Shown piece by piece: positions 1 through 6,402 of a stretch of 14,161 nt of DNA. Both the position numbers and the translations under genes were made by a program. The DNA is from Flavobacteriaceae bacterium (lineage in GTDB: Bacteria > Bacteroidota > Bacteroidia > Flavobacteriales > Flavobacteriaceae): the NCBI GenBank assembly GCA_015493405.1, contig WGDF01000266.1:1-14161 (forward strand), written 5' to 3'. The notes beneath the pieces were generated by a model that was given only the letters and a program-made list of their open reading frames with translations, ran no database searches and was not told the DNA's origin. Each line of letters starts with the position of its first letter. Positions within the stretch are counted from its first letter, which is position 1.

Positions 1-1006
1 CGGTAAAATCACGACTGTTTTGTCCGTCTGGCAGTTTTGCCCATATAAACAAACCACTTTGATTGGGGCGGGCTTGTAAATTCAGTGCGTCACAAATTTT
101 CAGAACGATACTTTTTCGTCTGCTATATATTTTATTAAGTTTATCGAACCATTCAGCCGGTGTATTCAGTGCCGTAACCGCCGCTTTTTGCAAGCCGAGA
201 AACATCCCGCTGTCCATTTGACTTTTAAATTTCATCACCGTATCAATCATCTCTTTTTTTCCCAGCAACATCCCGATACGCCAGCCCGCCATATTATGCG
301 ATTTGCTCAACGAATTGAGTTCCAATGCCGTTTCCTTAGCCCCCGGAATGGACAAAATACTCAACGGCTGCGGATTTAGAATCATACTATACGGATTATC
401 ATTGACCAATAAAATTTGGTGTTCCCGAGCAAAATCAATCAATTGCCCGTAAAATTCTTTGTTGGCAACAGCACCGGTAGGCATATGCGGATAATTGAGC
501 CACATTAATTTGACTTTGCTCAAATCGGTTTGTGTCAAAGCTTTTAAATCGGGCAGATAGTTATTTTTTTCATTTAATACATAATACACCGGTTTGCCAC
601 CGGCAAGCAGTGTGGCGGCGCGGTAAGTCATATAGCCAGGGTCGGGCAACAGAACTTCATCTCCCGGATTAAGAAATGCCATACTAATGTGCATAATGCC
701 TTCTTTGGAACCGATTAAAGGCAGAATTTCCGTTTCGGCATCCAAAGCGGTTTTGAAATATGTTTGATAATAGCCGGCTATGGCTTGTCGCAACTCCGGA
801 ATACCACGGTAACTTTGATATTGGTGCGAGTCCGGTTGTAAGGCTGTTGCTGCCAAAGTCTCTCTGACAGCTTTCGGAGGTGGTAAATCGGGGCTGCCAA
901 TACCTAAATTTATGATAGGCTTGCCTTCGGCACGCAAGCGGGCAATTTCTTTGAGCTTGGTCGAAAAATAATATTCTTGTATGTGTTCGAGTCGTTGTGC
1001 TTGCAT
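1..1006 (-). CDS. PLP-dependent class I/II aminotransferase (partial, C-terminus beyond window)
   Basis: Fold-type I PLP aminotransferase. The frame is open from an ATG at 1006 to the window edge, giving about 335 residues of a family usually near 380-400, so only the C-terminal end is missing. Visible family features are INLGIGSPDLPPP near the N-terminus, YRGIPELRQAI, the LPDPGYMTY stretch, LNYPHMPTGA (substrate/PLP region, usually NYPHNPTGA), and SLSKSHNMAGWRIG, in which K235 is the expected Schiff-base lysine. Only 2 nt separate the pheA stop from this ATG, so the two are co-transcribed and probably translationally coupled. From the position directly after pheA I infer an aromatic (phenylpyruvate/4-hydroxyphenylpyruvate) or prephenate aminotransferase. 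The sequence alone does not exclude aspartate or LL-diaminopimelate aminotransferase-like specificity. It should share the Phe/Tyr attenuator upstream of pheA. Confidence 0.93.
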   Translation of the reverse strand, partial: MQAQRLEHIQEYYFSTKLKEIARLRAEGKPIINLGIGSPDLPPPKAVRETLAATALQPDSHQYQSYRGIPELRQAIAGYYQTYFKTALDAETEILPLIGSKEGIMHISMAFLNPGDEVLLPDPGYMTYRAATLLAGGKPVYYVLNEKNNYLPDLKALTQTDLSKVKLMWLNYPHMPTGAVANKEFYGQLIDFAREHQILLVNDNPYSMILNPQPLSILSIPGAKETALELNSLSKSHNMAGWRIGMLLGKKEMIDTVMKFKSQMDSGMFLGLQKAAVTALNTPAEWFDKLNKIYSRRKSIVLKICDALNLQARPNQSGLFIWAKLPDGQNSRDFT

Positions 1007-1008
1007 TG

Positions 1009-1827
1009 TTATTTTTTCATTGAAGTATATTCTCCTAAAATTTTTAGTTCGATAACTTGACGGGCAACTTGATACATTGCCGTTTGATAATCTGCAAGAC
1101 GGTCAATCAGTAAATCGACAAAAAAGGCGTATTCCCAAGGTTTATCGACAATCGGAACGCTCTGTATCTTGCTCATATTCAGGTTGTAGCGGTTAAAAAT
1201 CTGTAATACATTGACCAAACTGCCGGGTTGGTGCGAGAGCTTGAAACGAATGGAAGCTTTGTTGAAATTTTGGACGGTATCGCCGTTTTTTAAATCCAAC
1301 ACCACAAAACGTGTCGCATTGATTTGATTGGTTTGAATGCTCTCGGCTATAATGTCTAAATCGTAAAGTTTGGCAGCTTCGTAACCGGCAATGGCGGCTA
1401 TCCCTTTGAGTTGTTTTTGTTGGATGATTTTTGCCATTTCAGCAGTATCTTTTTCTTCGACCAATTTGATATGCGGTTGGCTGCGCAAATATTTGCGGCA
1501 TTGCAACAATGCCATAGGATGGCTCCAAACTTCTTTAATGTCTGCCACAGTTTGGCCGGGCAAAGCCAACAAATGATGATGAATGGGTAAATAATATTCG
1601 CCGGCGATATGTAAATCGTATTCGTCAATCAAAGCGTAGTTGGGCAGAATGGCGCCTGCAATCGTGTTTTCTACCGCCATAACGCCTTTGTCTATTTTGC
1701 CTTGTTTGAGCAAGACCGGTATATCATTAAAATCCATACATTCTACAAAATGATTGTCTTCTCCGAATAAATTTTTGGCTACTTCGTAATGAAACGAACC
1801 GACAGTGCCTTGTATGCCTATATTCAT
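1009..1827 (-). CDS. pheA: prephenate dehydratase (PDT + ACT domains)
   Basis: Monofunctional prephenate dehydratase of 272 residues; it converts prephenate to phenylpyruvate in Phe biosynthesis in the cytoplasm. The catalytic PDT domain spans about residues 1-180: it opens with IGIQGTVGSFHYEVA, has VENTIAGAI at 52-60 (the usual VENSxxGxV), and ends with ATRFVVL, whose TRF motif (172-174) carries the catalytic Thr. A C-terminal ACT regulatory domain follows at about 192-265, with HQPGSLVNVLQIF (the GAL-type Phe-site loop, here GSL). The second Phe-site motif, ESRP in characterised enzymes, reads QSVP (222-225). There is no chorismate mutase domain, so that activity must come from elsewhere. 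It is the first structural gene of the operon and lies 163 nt downstream of the terminator of a Phe/Tyr leader-peptide attenuator. Confidence 0.95.
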   Translation of the reverse strand: MNIGIQGTVGSFHYEVAKNLFGEDNHFVECMDFNDIPVLLKQGKIDKGVMAVENTIAGAILPNYALIDEYDLHIAGEYYLPIHHHLLALPGQTVADIKEVWSHPMALLQCRKYLRSQPHIKLVEEKDTAEMAKIIQQKQLKGIAAIAGYEAAKLYDLDIIAESIQTNQINATRFVVLDLKNGDTVQNFNKASIRFKLSHQPGSLVNVLQIFNRYNLNMSKIQSVPIVDKPWEYAFFVDLLIDRLADYQTAMYQVARQVIELKILGEYTSMKK

Positions 1828-1849
1828 ATTTTTAGTTTTTTTACTTTTC

Positions 1850-1901
1850 AGACCTAGTAGGTTTTTGAAGCCTACTAGATCTTCGAAGACCTGCTAGGTC
1901 T
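1850..1901. repeat. palindromic intergenic repeat, copy A (one and a half units)
   Basis: The outer arms AGACCTAGTAGGT (1850-1862) and ACCTGCTAGGTCT (1889-1901) are inverted with 12 of 13 matches. Inside, CTAGTAGG (1854-1861) and CCTACTAG (1871-1878) form a perfect 8-bp stem, and TCTTCGAAGA (1880-1889) is a perfect palindrome. The block aligns with copy B at 1953-1984, showing they belong to one repeat family. It lies in the transcribed leader between the attenuator and pheA. Confidence 0.75.
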
Positions 1902-1952
1902 ATTTTGTTAAGATGATTAATAAATTATCATTCGTATTTTCTTTTTCCATTT

Positions 1953-1984
1953 AGACCTATCAGGTTTTGAAAACCTAACAGGTC
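1953..1984. repeat. palindromic intergenic repeat, copy B
   Basis: A single unit of about 32 bp related to copy A (AGACCTA nn AGGTTTT GAA nn CCTA nn AGGTC). The centre AGGTTTT-G-AAAACCT is a perfect 7-bp stem with a one-base loop; the outer arms pair with two mismatches. It is next to the attenuator terminator but has no T-run of its own, so it looks like a dispersed repeat and not a terminator. Confidence 0.7.
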
Positions 1985-1990
1985 GTTAAT

Positions 1991-2018
1991 AAAAAAGTCC
2001 CGAAAAAATCGGGACTTT
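1991..2018 (-). terminator. Rho-independent terminator of the pheA attenuator
   Basis: On the minus strand AAAGTCCCGA (2018-2009), a 5-nt T loop and TCGGGACTTT (2003-1994) form a perfect 10-bp stem. Counting the last stem bases, this gives a run of six T (1996-1991). It lies upstream of pheA and downstream of the leader peptide ORF, so it is placed to end transcription before the operon. The complementary strand also has A/T flanks, but no plus-strand gene ends here. Confidence 0.88.
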
Positions 2019-2059
2019 CTATTGCAAAATATTAATGTCATTTAAGCATACAAAGTCCC
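1991..2059 (-). promoter_or_regulatory. Phe/Tyr transcription attenuator (antiterminator/terminator switch)
   Basis: Three segments on the minus strand can pair in two exclusive ways. Segment 2 is GGGACTTT (2059-2052), inside the last codons of the leader ORF. Segment 3 is AAAGTCCCGA (2018-2009). Segment 4 is TCGGGACTTT (2003-1994). Pairing 3:4 makes the 10-bp terminator; pairing 2:3 (8 perfect bp, 33-nt loop) removes its 5' arm. A ribosome waiting on the aromatic codons (2101-2069) leaves segment 2 free. One reaching the stop at 2044-2042 covers it and lets the terminator form. This matches the classical trp/phe leader mechanism; the pairing is seen, the mechanism is inferred. Confidence 0.82.
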
Positions 2060-2119
2060 TTCTTTTACGTAAAAATAAAAGTAAAAAAAGTAACTAAAAT
2101 ATGTATTCAGTATGTTCAT
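2042..2119 (-). CDS. pheA operon leader peptide (25 aa, Phe/Tyr-rich)
   Basis: Short ORF with ATG at 2119 and TAA at 2044-2042. Residues 7-17 read YFSYFFYFYFY: five Tyr and five Phe in eleven codons, with Phe always TTT and Tyr TAT or TAC. It then continues VKEGTLYA. An in-frame stop (TAA, 2131-2129) lies just upstream, which fixes the ORF. No Shine-Dalgarno is visible, as is usual in Bacteroidota; the candidate -7 box at 2144-2137 would give a short untranslated leader of roughly 10 nt. The ORF precedes a perfect terminator and pheA. I infer that its translation rate senses charged tRNA-Phe and tRNA-Tyr and sets readthrough into the operon. The peptide itself probably has no function. Confidence 0.85.
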   Translation of the reverse strand: MNILNTYFSYFFYFYFYVKEGTLYA

Positions 2120-2136
2120 CTGATGTATTTATGATG

Positions 2137-2144
2137 CAAATATA
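2137..2144 (-). promoter_or_regulatory. candidate -7 box for the pheA leader transcript
   Basis: TATATTTG on the minus strand fits the Bacteroidota -7 consensus TAnnTTTG and sits about 18 nt before the leader ATG. No TTTG is found 19-21 nt upstream, so the -33 half is missing or weak. Between this box and the end of the upstream lipoprotein gene at 2335 I see only AT-rich DNA with a weak CCGG-based inverted repeat (about 2182-2215). Confidence 0.5.
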
Positions 2145-2334
2145 TTATTTTTTTTGATAAAAGCTGTTTTTTTGAAGAAAATCCGGAAATAAAATTTAAG
2201 ATTTACCGGAACGGTTATGTTGATTTATATTTCATCAATTATTATGCAATGACTCAAAACACAATCCCCGTCAGTTTTAATTTATATTCTATATCAAACA
2301 GAATGATTAATCTAACATTGATGGGGCAACAGTT

Positions 2335-3084
2335 TTATTGGAATTTTACTTCGAAGTCCAATAATTTAGGATTTTTTATCAAACTGTCAACCGGCACTTC
2401 AATATGGATTGATCGACCGTCAGCACCAATAAGGGCTTGTTTATAAGTTGTAGAAGCTATTTTGTAGGGGAAATGATACACCAATTTGTATTGGAACATT
2501 TTCATCATTTTATCAAGTTTATTTTGGCCATTTGCAGTCTTTTTTTGATCGACTGATTTTGAGACTTTTACAATACGATGAAATTTGTGTTTGTTAAACC
2601 GGTAGGTGATTTCGGCTTTGGGCATTATGTCATCCATATGTCCCATTCCTTGTTTATTTTTTTTGTTAAAACTATTGAGTTGTTTCAATTTTTCGGTCAT
2701 ATGATCCAAATCTGCGATACTTTTAAATGGAATCACATATTGCATGAACATTTTTCCTTTTTCTTCATCTAAATTGATTCGGATTTGGGCATCTTTTAAG
2801 GCCTTCAAGCTTTCTCTTTCTTCTTTGGATAATTTGGCAATACTGTCTTTGTTTTTCTCTATGATGCTGGAAAAATAAATGATCGTATCTTTCTTTTTAA
2901 ACTTTTTTTGAGCTTTTAAGCTGTCATTTTTTTTGTCCATGCCTTTCATCATTTGCATCATGCCACTCATGTCGACATTGAAATTGTATGAACCGCTTCC
3001 ATTTTTATGGAAAGTTACATCTTCCGTAATTTGACAAGAATTTAAAATAGCGGGCAGTAATAAAAATAAGAATAGTTTTTTCAC
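2335..3084 (-). CDS. conserved lipoprotein of unknown function
   Basis: 249-residue predicted lipoprotein. Residues 1-16 form a short signal peptide (MKK, then a Leu/Phe core) ending in the lipobox LNSC, which makes C17 the acylated residue. The mature part begins ITEDVTFHKNGSGSYNFNVDMSGMM. A Met-rich stretch (about 40-50) and a long Lys/Glu/Asp-rich helical region (about 50-115) follow, then a mixed C-terminal part with PFKSIADLD and VPVDSL segments. I recognise no enzymatic motif. It reads like the Bacteroidota lipoproteins that begin with a TE-x-x-x-F-x-x-x-G-SG strand pattern, but I cannot name a family. It lies 76 nt downstream of serS, so it could be read from the serS promoter; no clear promoter of its own is visible. 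Confidence 0.85.
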   Translation of the reverse strand: MKKLFLFLLLPAILNSCQITEDVTFHKNGSGSYNFNVDMSGMMQMMKGMDKKNDSLKAQKKFKKKDTIIYFSSIIEKNKDSIAKLSKEERESLKALKDAQIRINLDEEKGKMFMQYVIPFKSIADLDHMTEKLKQLNSFNKKNKQGMGHMDDIMPKAEITYRFNKHKFHRIVKVSKSVDQKKTANGQNKLDKMMKMFQYKLVYHFPYKIASTTYKQALIGADGRSIHIEVPVDSLIKNPKLLDFEVKFQ

Positions 3085-3160
3085 AGATATAGATTTTAGT
3101 TAGGTTCATATCATTTTTCAATATAGATACGAGATAAGGCCGGATTTGTTACAAAATCAG

Positions 3161-4432
3161 CTAATTGATATATTCAAAGCCGAGGAATTTTCGCAAAACT
3201 TCGGGCACTTTGATGCCTTGATCGGTTTGGTTGTTTTCCAGTAGCGCTGCTACGACACGAGGCAAAGCTAAAGAACTGCCGTTCAGGGTATGGGCCAAGC
3301 GGTTTTTGCCTTGTTTGTCTTTAAAACGCAATTTTAAGCGATTGGCTTGGAAATCTTCAAAATTTGAGACGGAACTCACTTCCAACCAGCGTTTTTGAGC
3401 AGCGGACCAGACTTCAAAATCATAGGTCAGGGCAGAGGTAAAGCCCAAATCACCGCCACAAAGGCGCACAATACGAAAAGGTAAGCCTAATTCTATCAGA
3501 ATTTCTTTGACATGCGACACCATTTCGTCTAAAGCTTTGTAGGAATGCTCAGGGTGTTCCAAACGAACGATTTCAACTTTATCAAATTGGTGTAAGCGAT
3601 TTAAGCCGCGTACATGAGCGCCATAGGAACCGGCTTCACGACGGAAACAAGGTGTATAGGCGGTATTTTTAACCGGAAAATCCTTTTCGGTTAACCTCAC
3701 ATCGCGATAGAGATTGGTTACCGGCACTTCAGCCGTCGGAATCAAATACAAATTGTCACGCTCAACAATATACATTTGGCCTTCTTTGTCGGGTAATTGG
3801 CCGGTGCCATAACCGGAAGCTTCGTTAATTAGATGCGGCACTTGCATTTCGCGGTAACCGGCTGCATCATTTTTATCGAGGAAATAATTGATTAATGCCC
3901 GTTGAAATTTAGCCCCTTTGCCTTTATAAACCGGAAAACCGGCACCTGTTATTTTATTGCCCAAATCAAAATCGATAATGTCATATTTTTTGGCTAATTC
4001 CCAATGGGGGAGTGCCTCATCAGGCATATTTAAAACATCACCGTATTCAAAAACCAATTCATTGTCCGTATCATCTTTACCAAAAGGTACCAGTGGGTTG
4101 GGAACATTTGGTATTTGATATAAAACTTCTTTTAAGTCGATTTTGGCTTGGTCCAATTGCTCGGAAAGCACCTTTATTTGTTCTTTTAGTTGTGAGGTTT
4201 TCGCTTTTAGAAGCTCTGCTTTTTGACTTTGTCCCGATTGGTATAGTTGTCCTATTTCTTTGGACAATTTATTCATTTCAGCTAACAAATTATCATTATC
4301 AGTTTGTGTTTTTTTACGTAAATCATCTAATTCAATAGCACGATTAATCATTTCTGAAGCATTGATGTTGCGTTTTTTCATAGCTTCAATAATCGCGTCT
4401 TTTTCGGCTCTGATGCGGTTGATTTGTAACAT
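3161..4432 (-). CDS. serS: serine--tRNA ligase
   Basis: Class II seryl-tRNA synthetase of 423 residues, a normal length; it charges tRNA-Ser (and tRNA-Sec where present) with serine in the cytoplasm. The N-terminus MLQINRIRAEKDAIIEAMKKRN is typical and supports this ATG. Residues 27-105 form the long antiparallel coiled-coil arm that grips the tRNA variable arm. The catalytic core has LINEASGYGTGQLP (201-214), the serine-site TAEVPVTN (233-240), motif 2 FRREAGSYGAHVRGLNRLHQF (263-283, including FRRE), and motif 3 NGSSLALPRVVAALLENNQ (384-402) with its invariant Arg. The LALPR form of motif 3 is of the Bacteroidota type. A near-ideal promoter lies at 4499-4468. Confidence 0.98.
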   Translation of the reverse strand: MLQINRIRAEKDAIIEAMKKRNINASEMINRAIELDDLRKKTQTDNDNLLAEMNKLSKEIGQLYQSGQSQKAELLKAKTSQLKEQIKVLSEQLDQAKIDLKEVLYQIPNVPNPLVPFGKDDTDNELVFEYGDVLNMPDEALPHWELAKKYDIIDFDLGNKITGAGFPVYKGKGAKFQRALINYFLDKNDAAGYREMQVPHLINEASGYGTGQLPDKEGQMYIVERDNLYLIPTAEVPVTNLYRDVRLTEKDFPVKNTAYTPCFRREAGSYGAHVRGLNRLHQFDKVEIVRLEHPEHSYKALDEMVSHVKEILIELGLPFRIVRLCGGDLGFTSALTYDFEVWSAAQKRWLEVSSVSNFEDFQANRLKLRFKDKQGKNRLAHTLNGSSLALPRVVAALLENNQTDQGIKVPEVLRKFLGFEYIN

Positions 4433-4467
4433 AATTTTCTAGAATTTAGGACTCTTTTTTATGACTA

Positions 4468-4499
4468 CAAACTTACTTCTAAAAATATTGATTTACAAA
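4468..4499 (-). promoter_or_regulatory. serS promoter (Bacteroidota consensus)
   Basis: On the minus strand a -33 box TTTG (4499-4496), a 20-nt spacer and a perfect -7 box TAAGTTTG (4475-4468) match the Bacteroidota housekeeping-sigma consensus TTTG-N19-21-TAnnTTTG. The predicted start is near 4461, giving an untranslated leader of about 29 nt before the serS ATG at 4432. Confidence 0.82.
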
Positions 4500-4559
4500 T
4501 ACTTTTTTAAGGATATCTAAGAGGCGAAGTCAGGAAGTTGATTCGCGTTTCCGATTTTA

Positions 4560-5045
4560 TCATTTGATAATGTGCATCACTTGTTTGATTTTAGCATTGG
4601 GAACAGTCATGGATAAGACATAATGCCGGATGCGCCAATCTTTATCTTTATATACCATAACACCTGAGCCGCGACAGACGCCCATCCAAGTATGAAGGGT
4701 TTCATCAAACCAAGCAAAGTCCGGATGTTGATCATCGAGATAAATATGCCGGTTTATTTTTTTGAAATCCCATGCCTTACCTTGTTCAAAATAAGGTTTG
4801 GCAAAAGTCATAAAATCTTTTTTAGACCAGACTTCGGAAGCATCAGTGCCGACAAAAACAGCATCGGGCGTCATCAGATCAAAATAAGTTTTAAAATCAG
4901 CATCGGCTGCTGCTTGGTGCCATTGATCTATGCTTTGTTCGATTTGACTGATAATTTTTTGATGCGTCAAGTTTTTTTCGGTATTATTAAGACCTTTGCA
5001 AGCTGAAAATAGTAGCAAGATTATAAAGTATGCTTGGTTTTTCAT
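4560..5045 (-). CDS. NTF2/SnoaL-like (DUF4440-type) lipoprotein
   Basis: About 161 residues from the ATG at 5045. I prefer this to the longer TTG-initiated frame from 5060 because it gives a clean lipoprotein signal peptide, MKNQAYFIILLLFSAC, with acylated C16. The mature part has the cone-like NTF2 fold pattern of the SnoaL/DUF4440 group: a helix with SIDQWHQAAADADFKTYFDLM, then TPDAVFVGTDASEVWSKKDF, and alternating strands ending WRIRHYVLSMTVPN. Such proteins are small ligand-binding or enzyme domains; no substrate can be read from the sequence. The gene follows the SpmAB gene by 54 nt and may belong to the same transcript. Confidence 0.82.
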   Translation of the reverse strand: MKNQAYFIILLLFSACKGLNNTEKNLTHQKIISQIEQSIDQWHQAAADADFKTYFDLMTPDAVFVGTDASEVWSKKDFMTFAKPYFEQGKAWDFKKINRHIYLDDQHPDFAWFDETLHTWMGVCRGSGVMVYKDKDWRIRHYVLSMTVPNAKIKQVMHIIK

Positions 5046-5099
5046 ATCAGATTGAGGCAAATAAAAATTGGATAGGGCTTTTCGTTTTTTATGGATGGA

Positions 5100-6344
5100 C
5101 TATTTCATATAGCCAAAGAATAAATAGGTCACCAAAATAGCAGCAATAATACCGGCAACATCAGCTACAATACCGGCTGTGGCAGCATAGCGTGTTTTTT
5201 TAATTCCGACCGATCCGAAATAAACAGCCAAGACATAAAAAGTGGTTTCAGTACTCCCTTGCAAAACCGAGGTTAAATGTCCGACAAAGCTATCTACGCC
5301 ATGATCGACCCAACTTTCGACCATGGCTGCACGTGCTCCGCCTCCGGTTAAAGGCTTCATAAAAGCTGTGGGTAAGCCATCTACAAAACGCGTGTCTATG
5401 CCAATATGAGCGAATAAAAATCGGAATGCGTCTAATACATAATCCATTGCGCCGGAAGCGGTAAAGACGCCGATAGCAGCCAGCATAGCTACCAAATAGG
5501 GGATAATGGTTACAGCGACTTGAAAGCCGTCTTTAGCGCCTTCGATAAAGGCATCGTAAATATTTATTTTTTTAAATAAGGCTACACTGATAAAGGCTAT
5601 AATGATACTAAACAGCGTTATATTGCTCAATAGATTTGTAAAAACACTGATTTTTTCGGGATCTTTTAAGTAGAAAACATAAGAAGCAATGCCTCCTATC
5701 AGGAGTGTTGTGCCGACCAGATAGGCTAAAACAACTTTGTTGAACAAATTGATTTTCTGAATAATAGCTGTATAGATTAAACCGACCAAACTCGAAATAT
5801 AAGTCGCAATAAGAATAGGTAAAAATACATCTGTCGGGTTAACAGAACCTTTCATAGCTCGCAAAGCCAAAATACTCACGGGAATCAGAGTCAAGCCTGA
5901 TGTGTTTAAAACCAGAAACATGATTTGAGCATTACTGGCGGTGTCTTTTTTGGGGTTGAGCTCCTGCAAATCTTTCATGGCTTTTAAGCCTAAAGGTGTA
6001 GCGGCGTTATCAAGGCCGAGCATATTGGCTGAGAAATTCATCATCATAGAACCTATAGCCGGATGGTCTTTAGGAACTTCGGGAAATAACCGGGTGAAAA
6101 GCGGGCTGACCATACGAGCTAAAATACGAATCATACCGCCTTTTTCACCTATTTTCATAATGCCCATCCATAAGGCTAAAATTCCGGTTAAGCCTAAAGA
6201 TAGTTCAAAACCGAGTTTGGATCGCTCAAAAAGTGCTTTCATCATAGTAGAAAATATTTCTACATCGCCCAAAAAAACAAGCTTGATAAGACCGACAACA
6301 AAAGCAATGAGAAAAAAACCGACCCAAATATAATTAAGTGCCAT
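5100..6344 (-). CDS. fused SpmA-SpmB nucleoside-recognition-domain membrane protein
   Basis: About 414 residues, many hydrophobic helices. The N-terminal half resembles SpmA: MGIMKIGEKGGMIRILARM, PLFTRLFPEVPKDHPAIGSMMMN, then NMLGLDNAATPLGLKAM and NTSGLTLIPVSILALR. The C-terminal half resembles SpmB: DGFQVAVTIIPYLVAMLAAIG, FMKPLTGGGARAAMVE, and LQGSTETTFYVLAVYFGSVG. Together these are two nucleoside-recognition (Gate) domains that in spore formers are separate genes. The fused form occurs in non-sporulating bacteria, where the substrate is unproven; transport across the inner membrane is the usual guess. The frame is open to 6467, but the ATG at 6344 (MALNYIWVGFFL) is the likely start: the extra 41 residues would overlap the upstream gene and lack family character. 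Confidence 0.9.
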   Translation of the reverse strand: MALNYIWVGFFLIAFVVGLIKLVFLGDVEIFSTMMKALFERSKLGFELSLGLTGILALWMGIMKIGEKGGMIRILARMVSPLFTRLFPEVPKDHPAIGSMMMNFSANMLGLDNAATPLGLKAMKDLQELNPKKDTASNAQIMFLVLNTSGLTLIPVSILALRAMKGSVNPTDVFLPILIATYISSLVGLIYTAIIQKINLFNKVVLAYLVGTTLLIGGIASYVFYLKDPEKISVFTNLLSNITLFSIIIAFISVALFKKINIYDAFIEGAKDGFQVAVTIIPYLVAMLAAIGVFTASGAMDYVLDAFRFLFAHIGIDTRFVDGLPTAFMKPLTGGGARAAMVESWVDHGVDSFVGHLTSVLQGSTETTFYVLAVYFGSVGIKKTRYAATAGIVADVAGIIAAILVTYLFFGYMK

Positions 6345-6402
6345 AATAAAAATTTTTAAACGAGAAATAAATGAAGCCGGTAATGACGGTGCATTAAGGC
6401 TG

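Noticed and set aside
1903..1950. 16-codon minus-strand ORF (MEKENTNDNLLIILTK) between the palindromic repeats
   Set aside because: It has no aromatic bias, no linked hairpin switch and no context beyond AT-rich chance; the leader peptide at 2119-2042 explains the regulation.
1850..1984. Possible CRISPR-like or terminator reading of the repeats
   Set aside because: There are only two and a half imperfect palindromic units, no regular spacers and no cas genes. Neither block is followed by a T-run on the minus strand.
1991..2144. T-box or amino-acid riboswitch as explanation of the pheA leader
   Set aside because: There is no T-box sequence or specifier-loop architecture, and the aromatic-rich ORF plus exclusive hairpins explains the region better.
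2182..2215. CCGG-based inverted repeat as terminator of the 2335-3084 gene
   Set aside because: The stem is short with a bulge, and no convincing T-run follows on the minus strand.
5941..6333. 130-codon plus-strand ORF
   Set aside because: It is antisense to the well-supported SpmAB gene; the translation is low complexity with no family features. Similar antisense frames at 4012-4338, 4692-5006 and 11219-11554 were dropped for the same reason.
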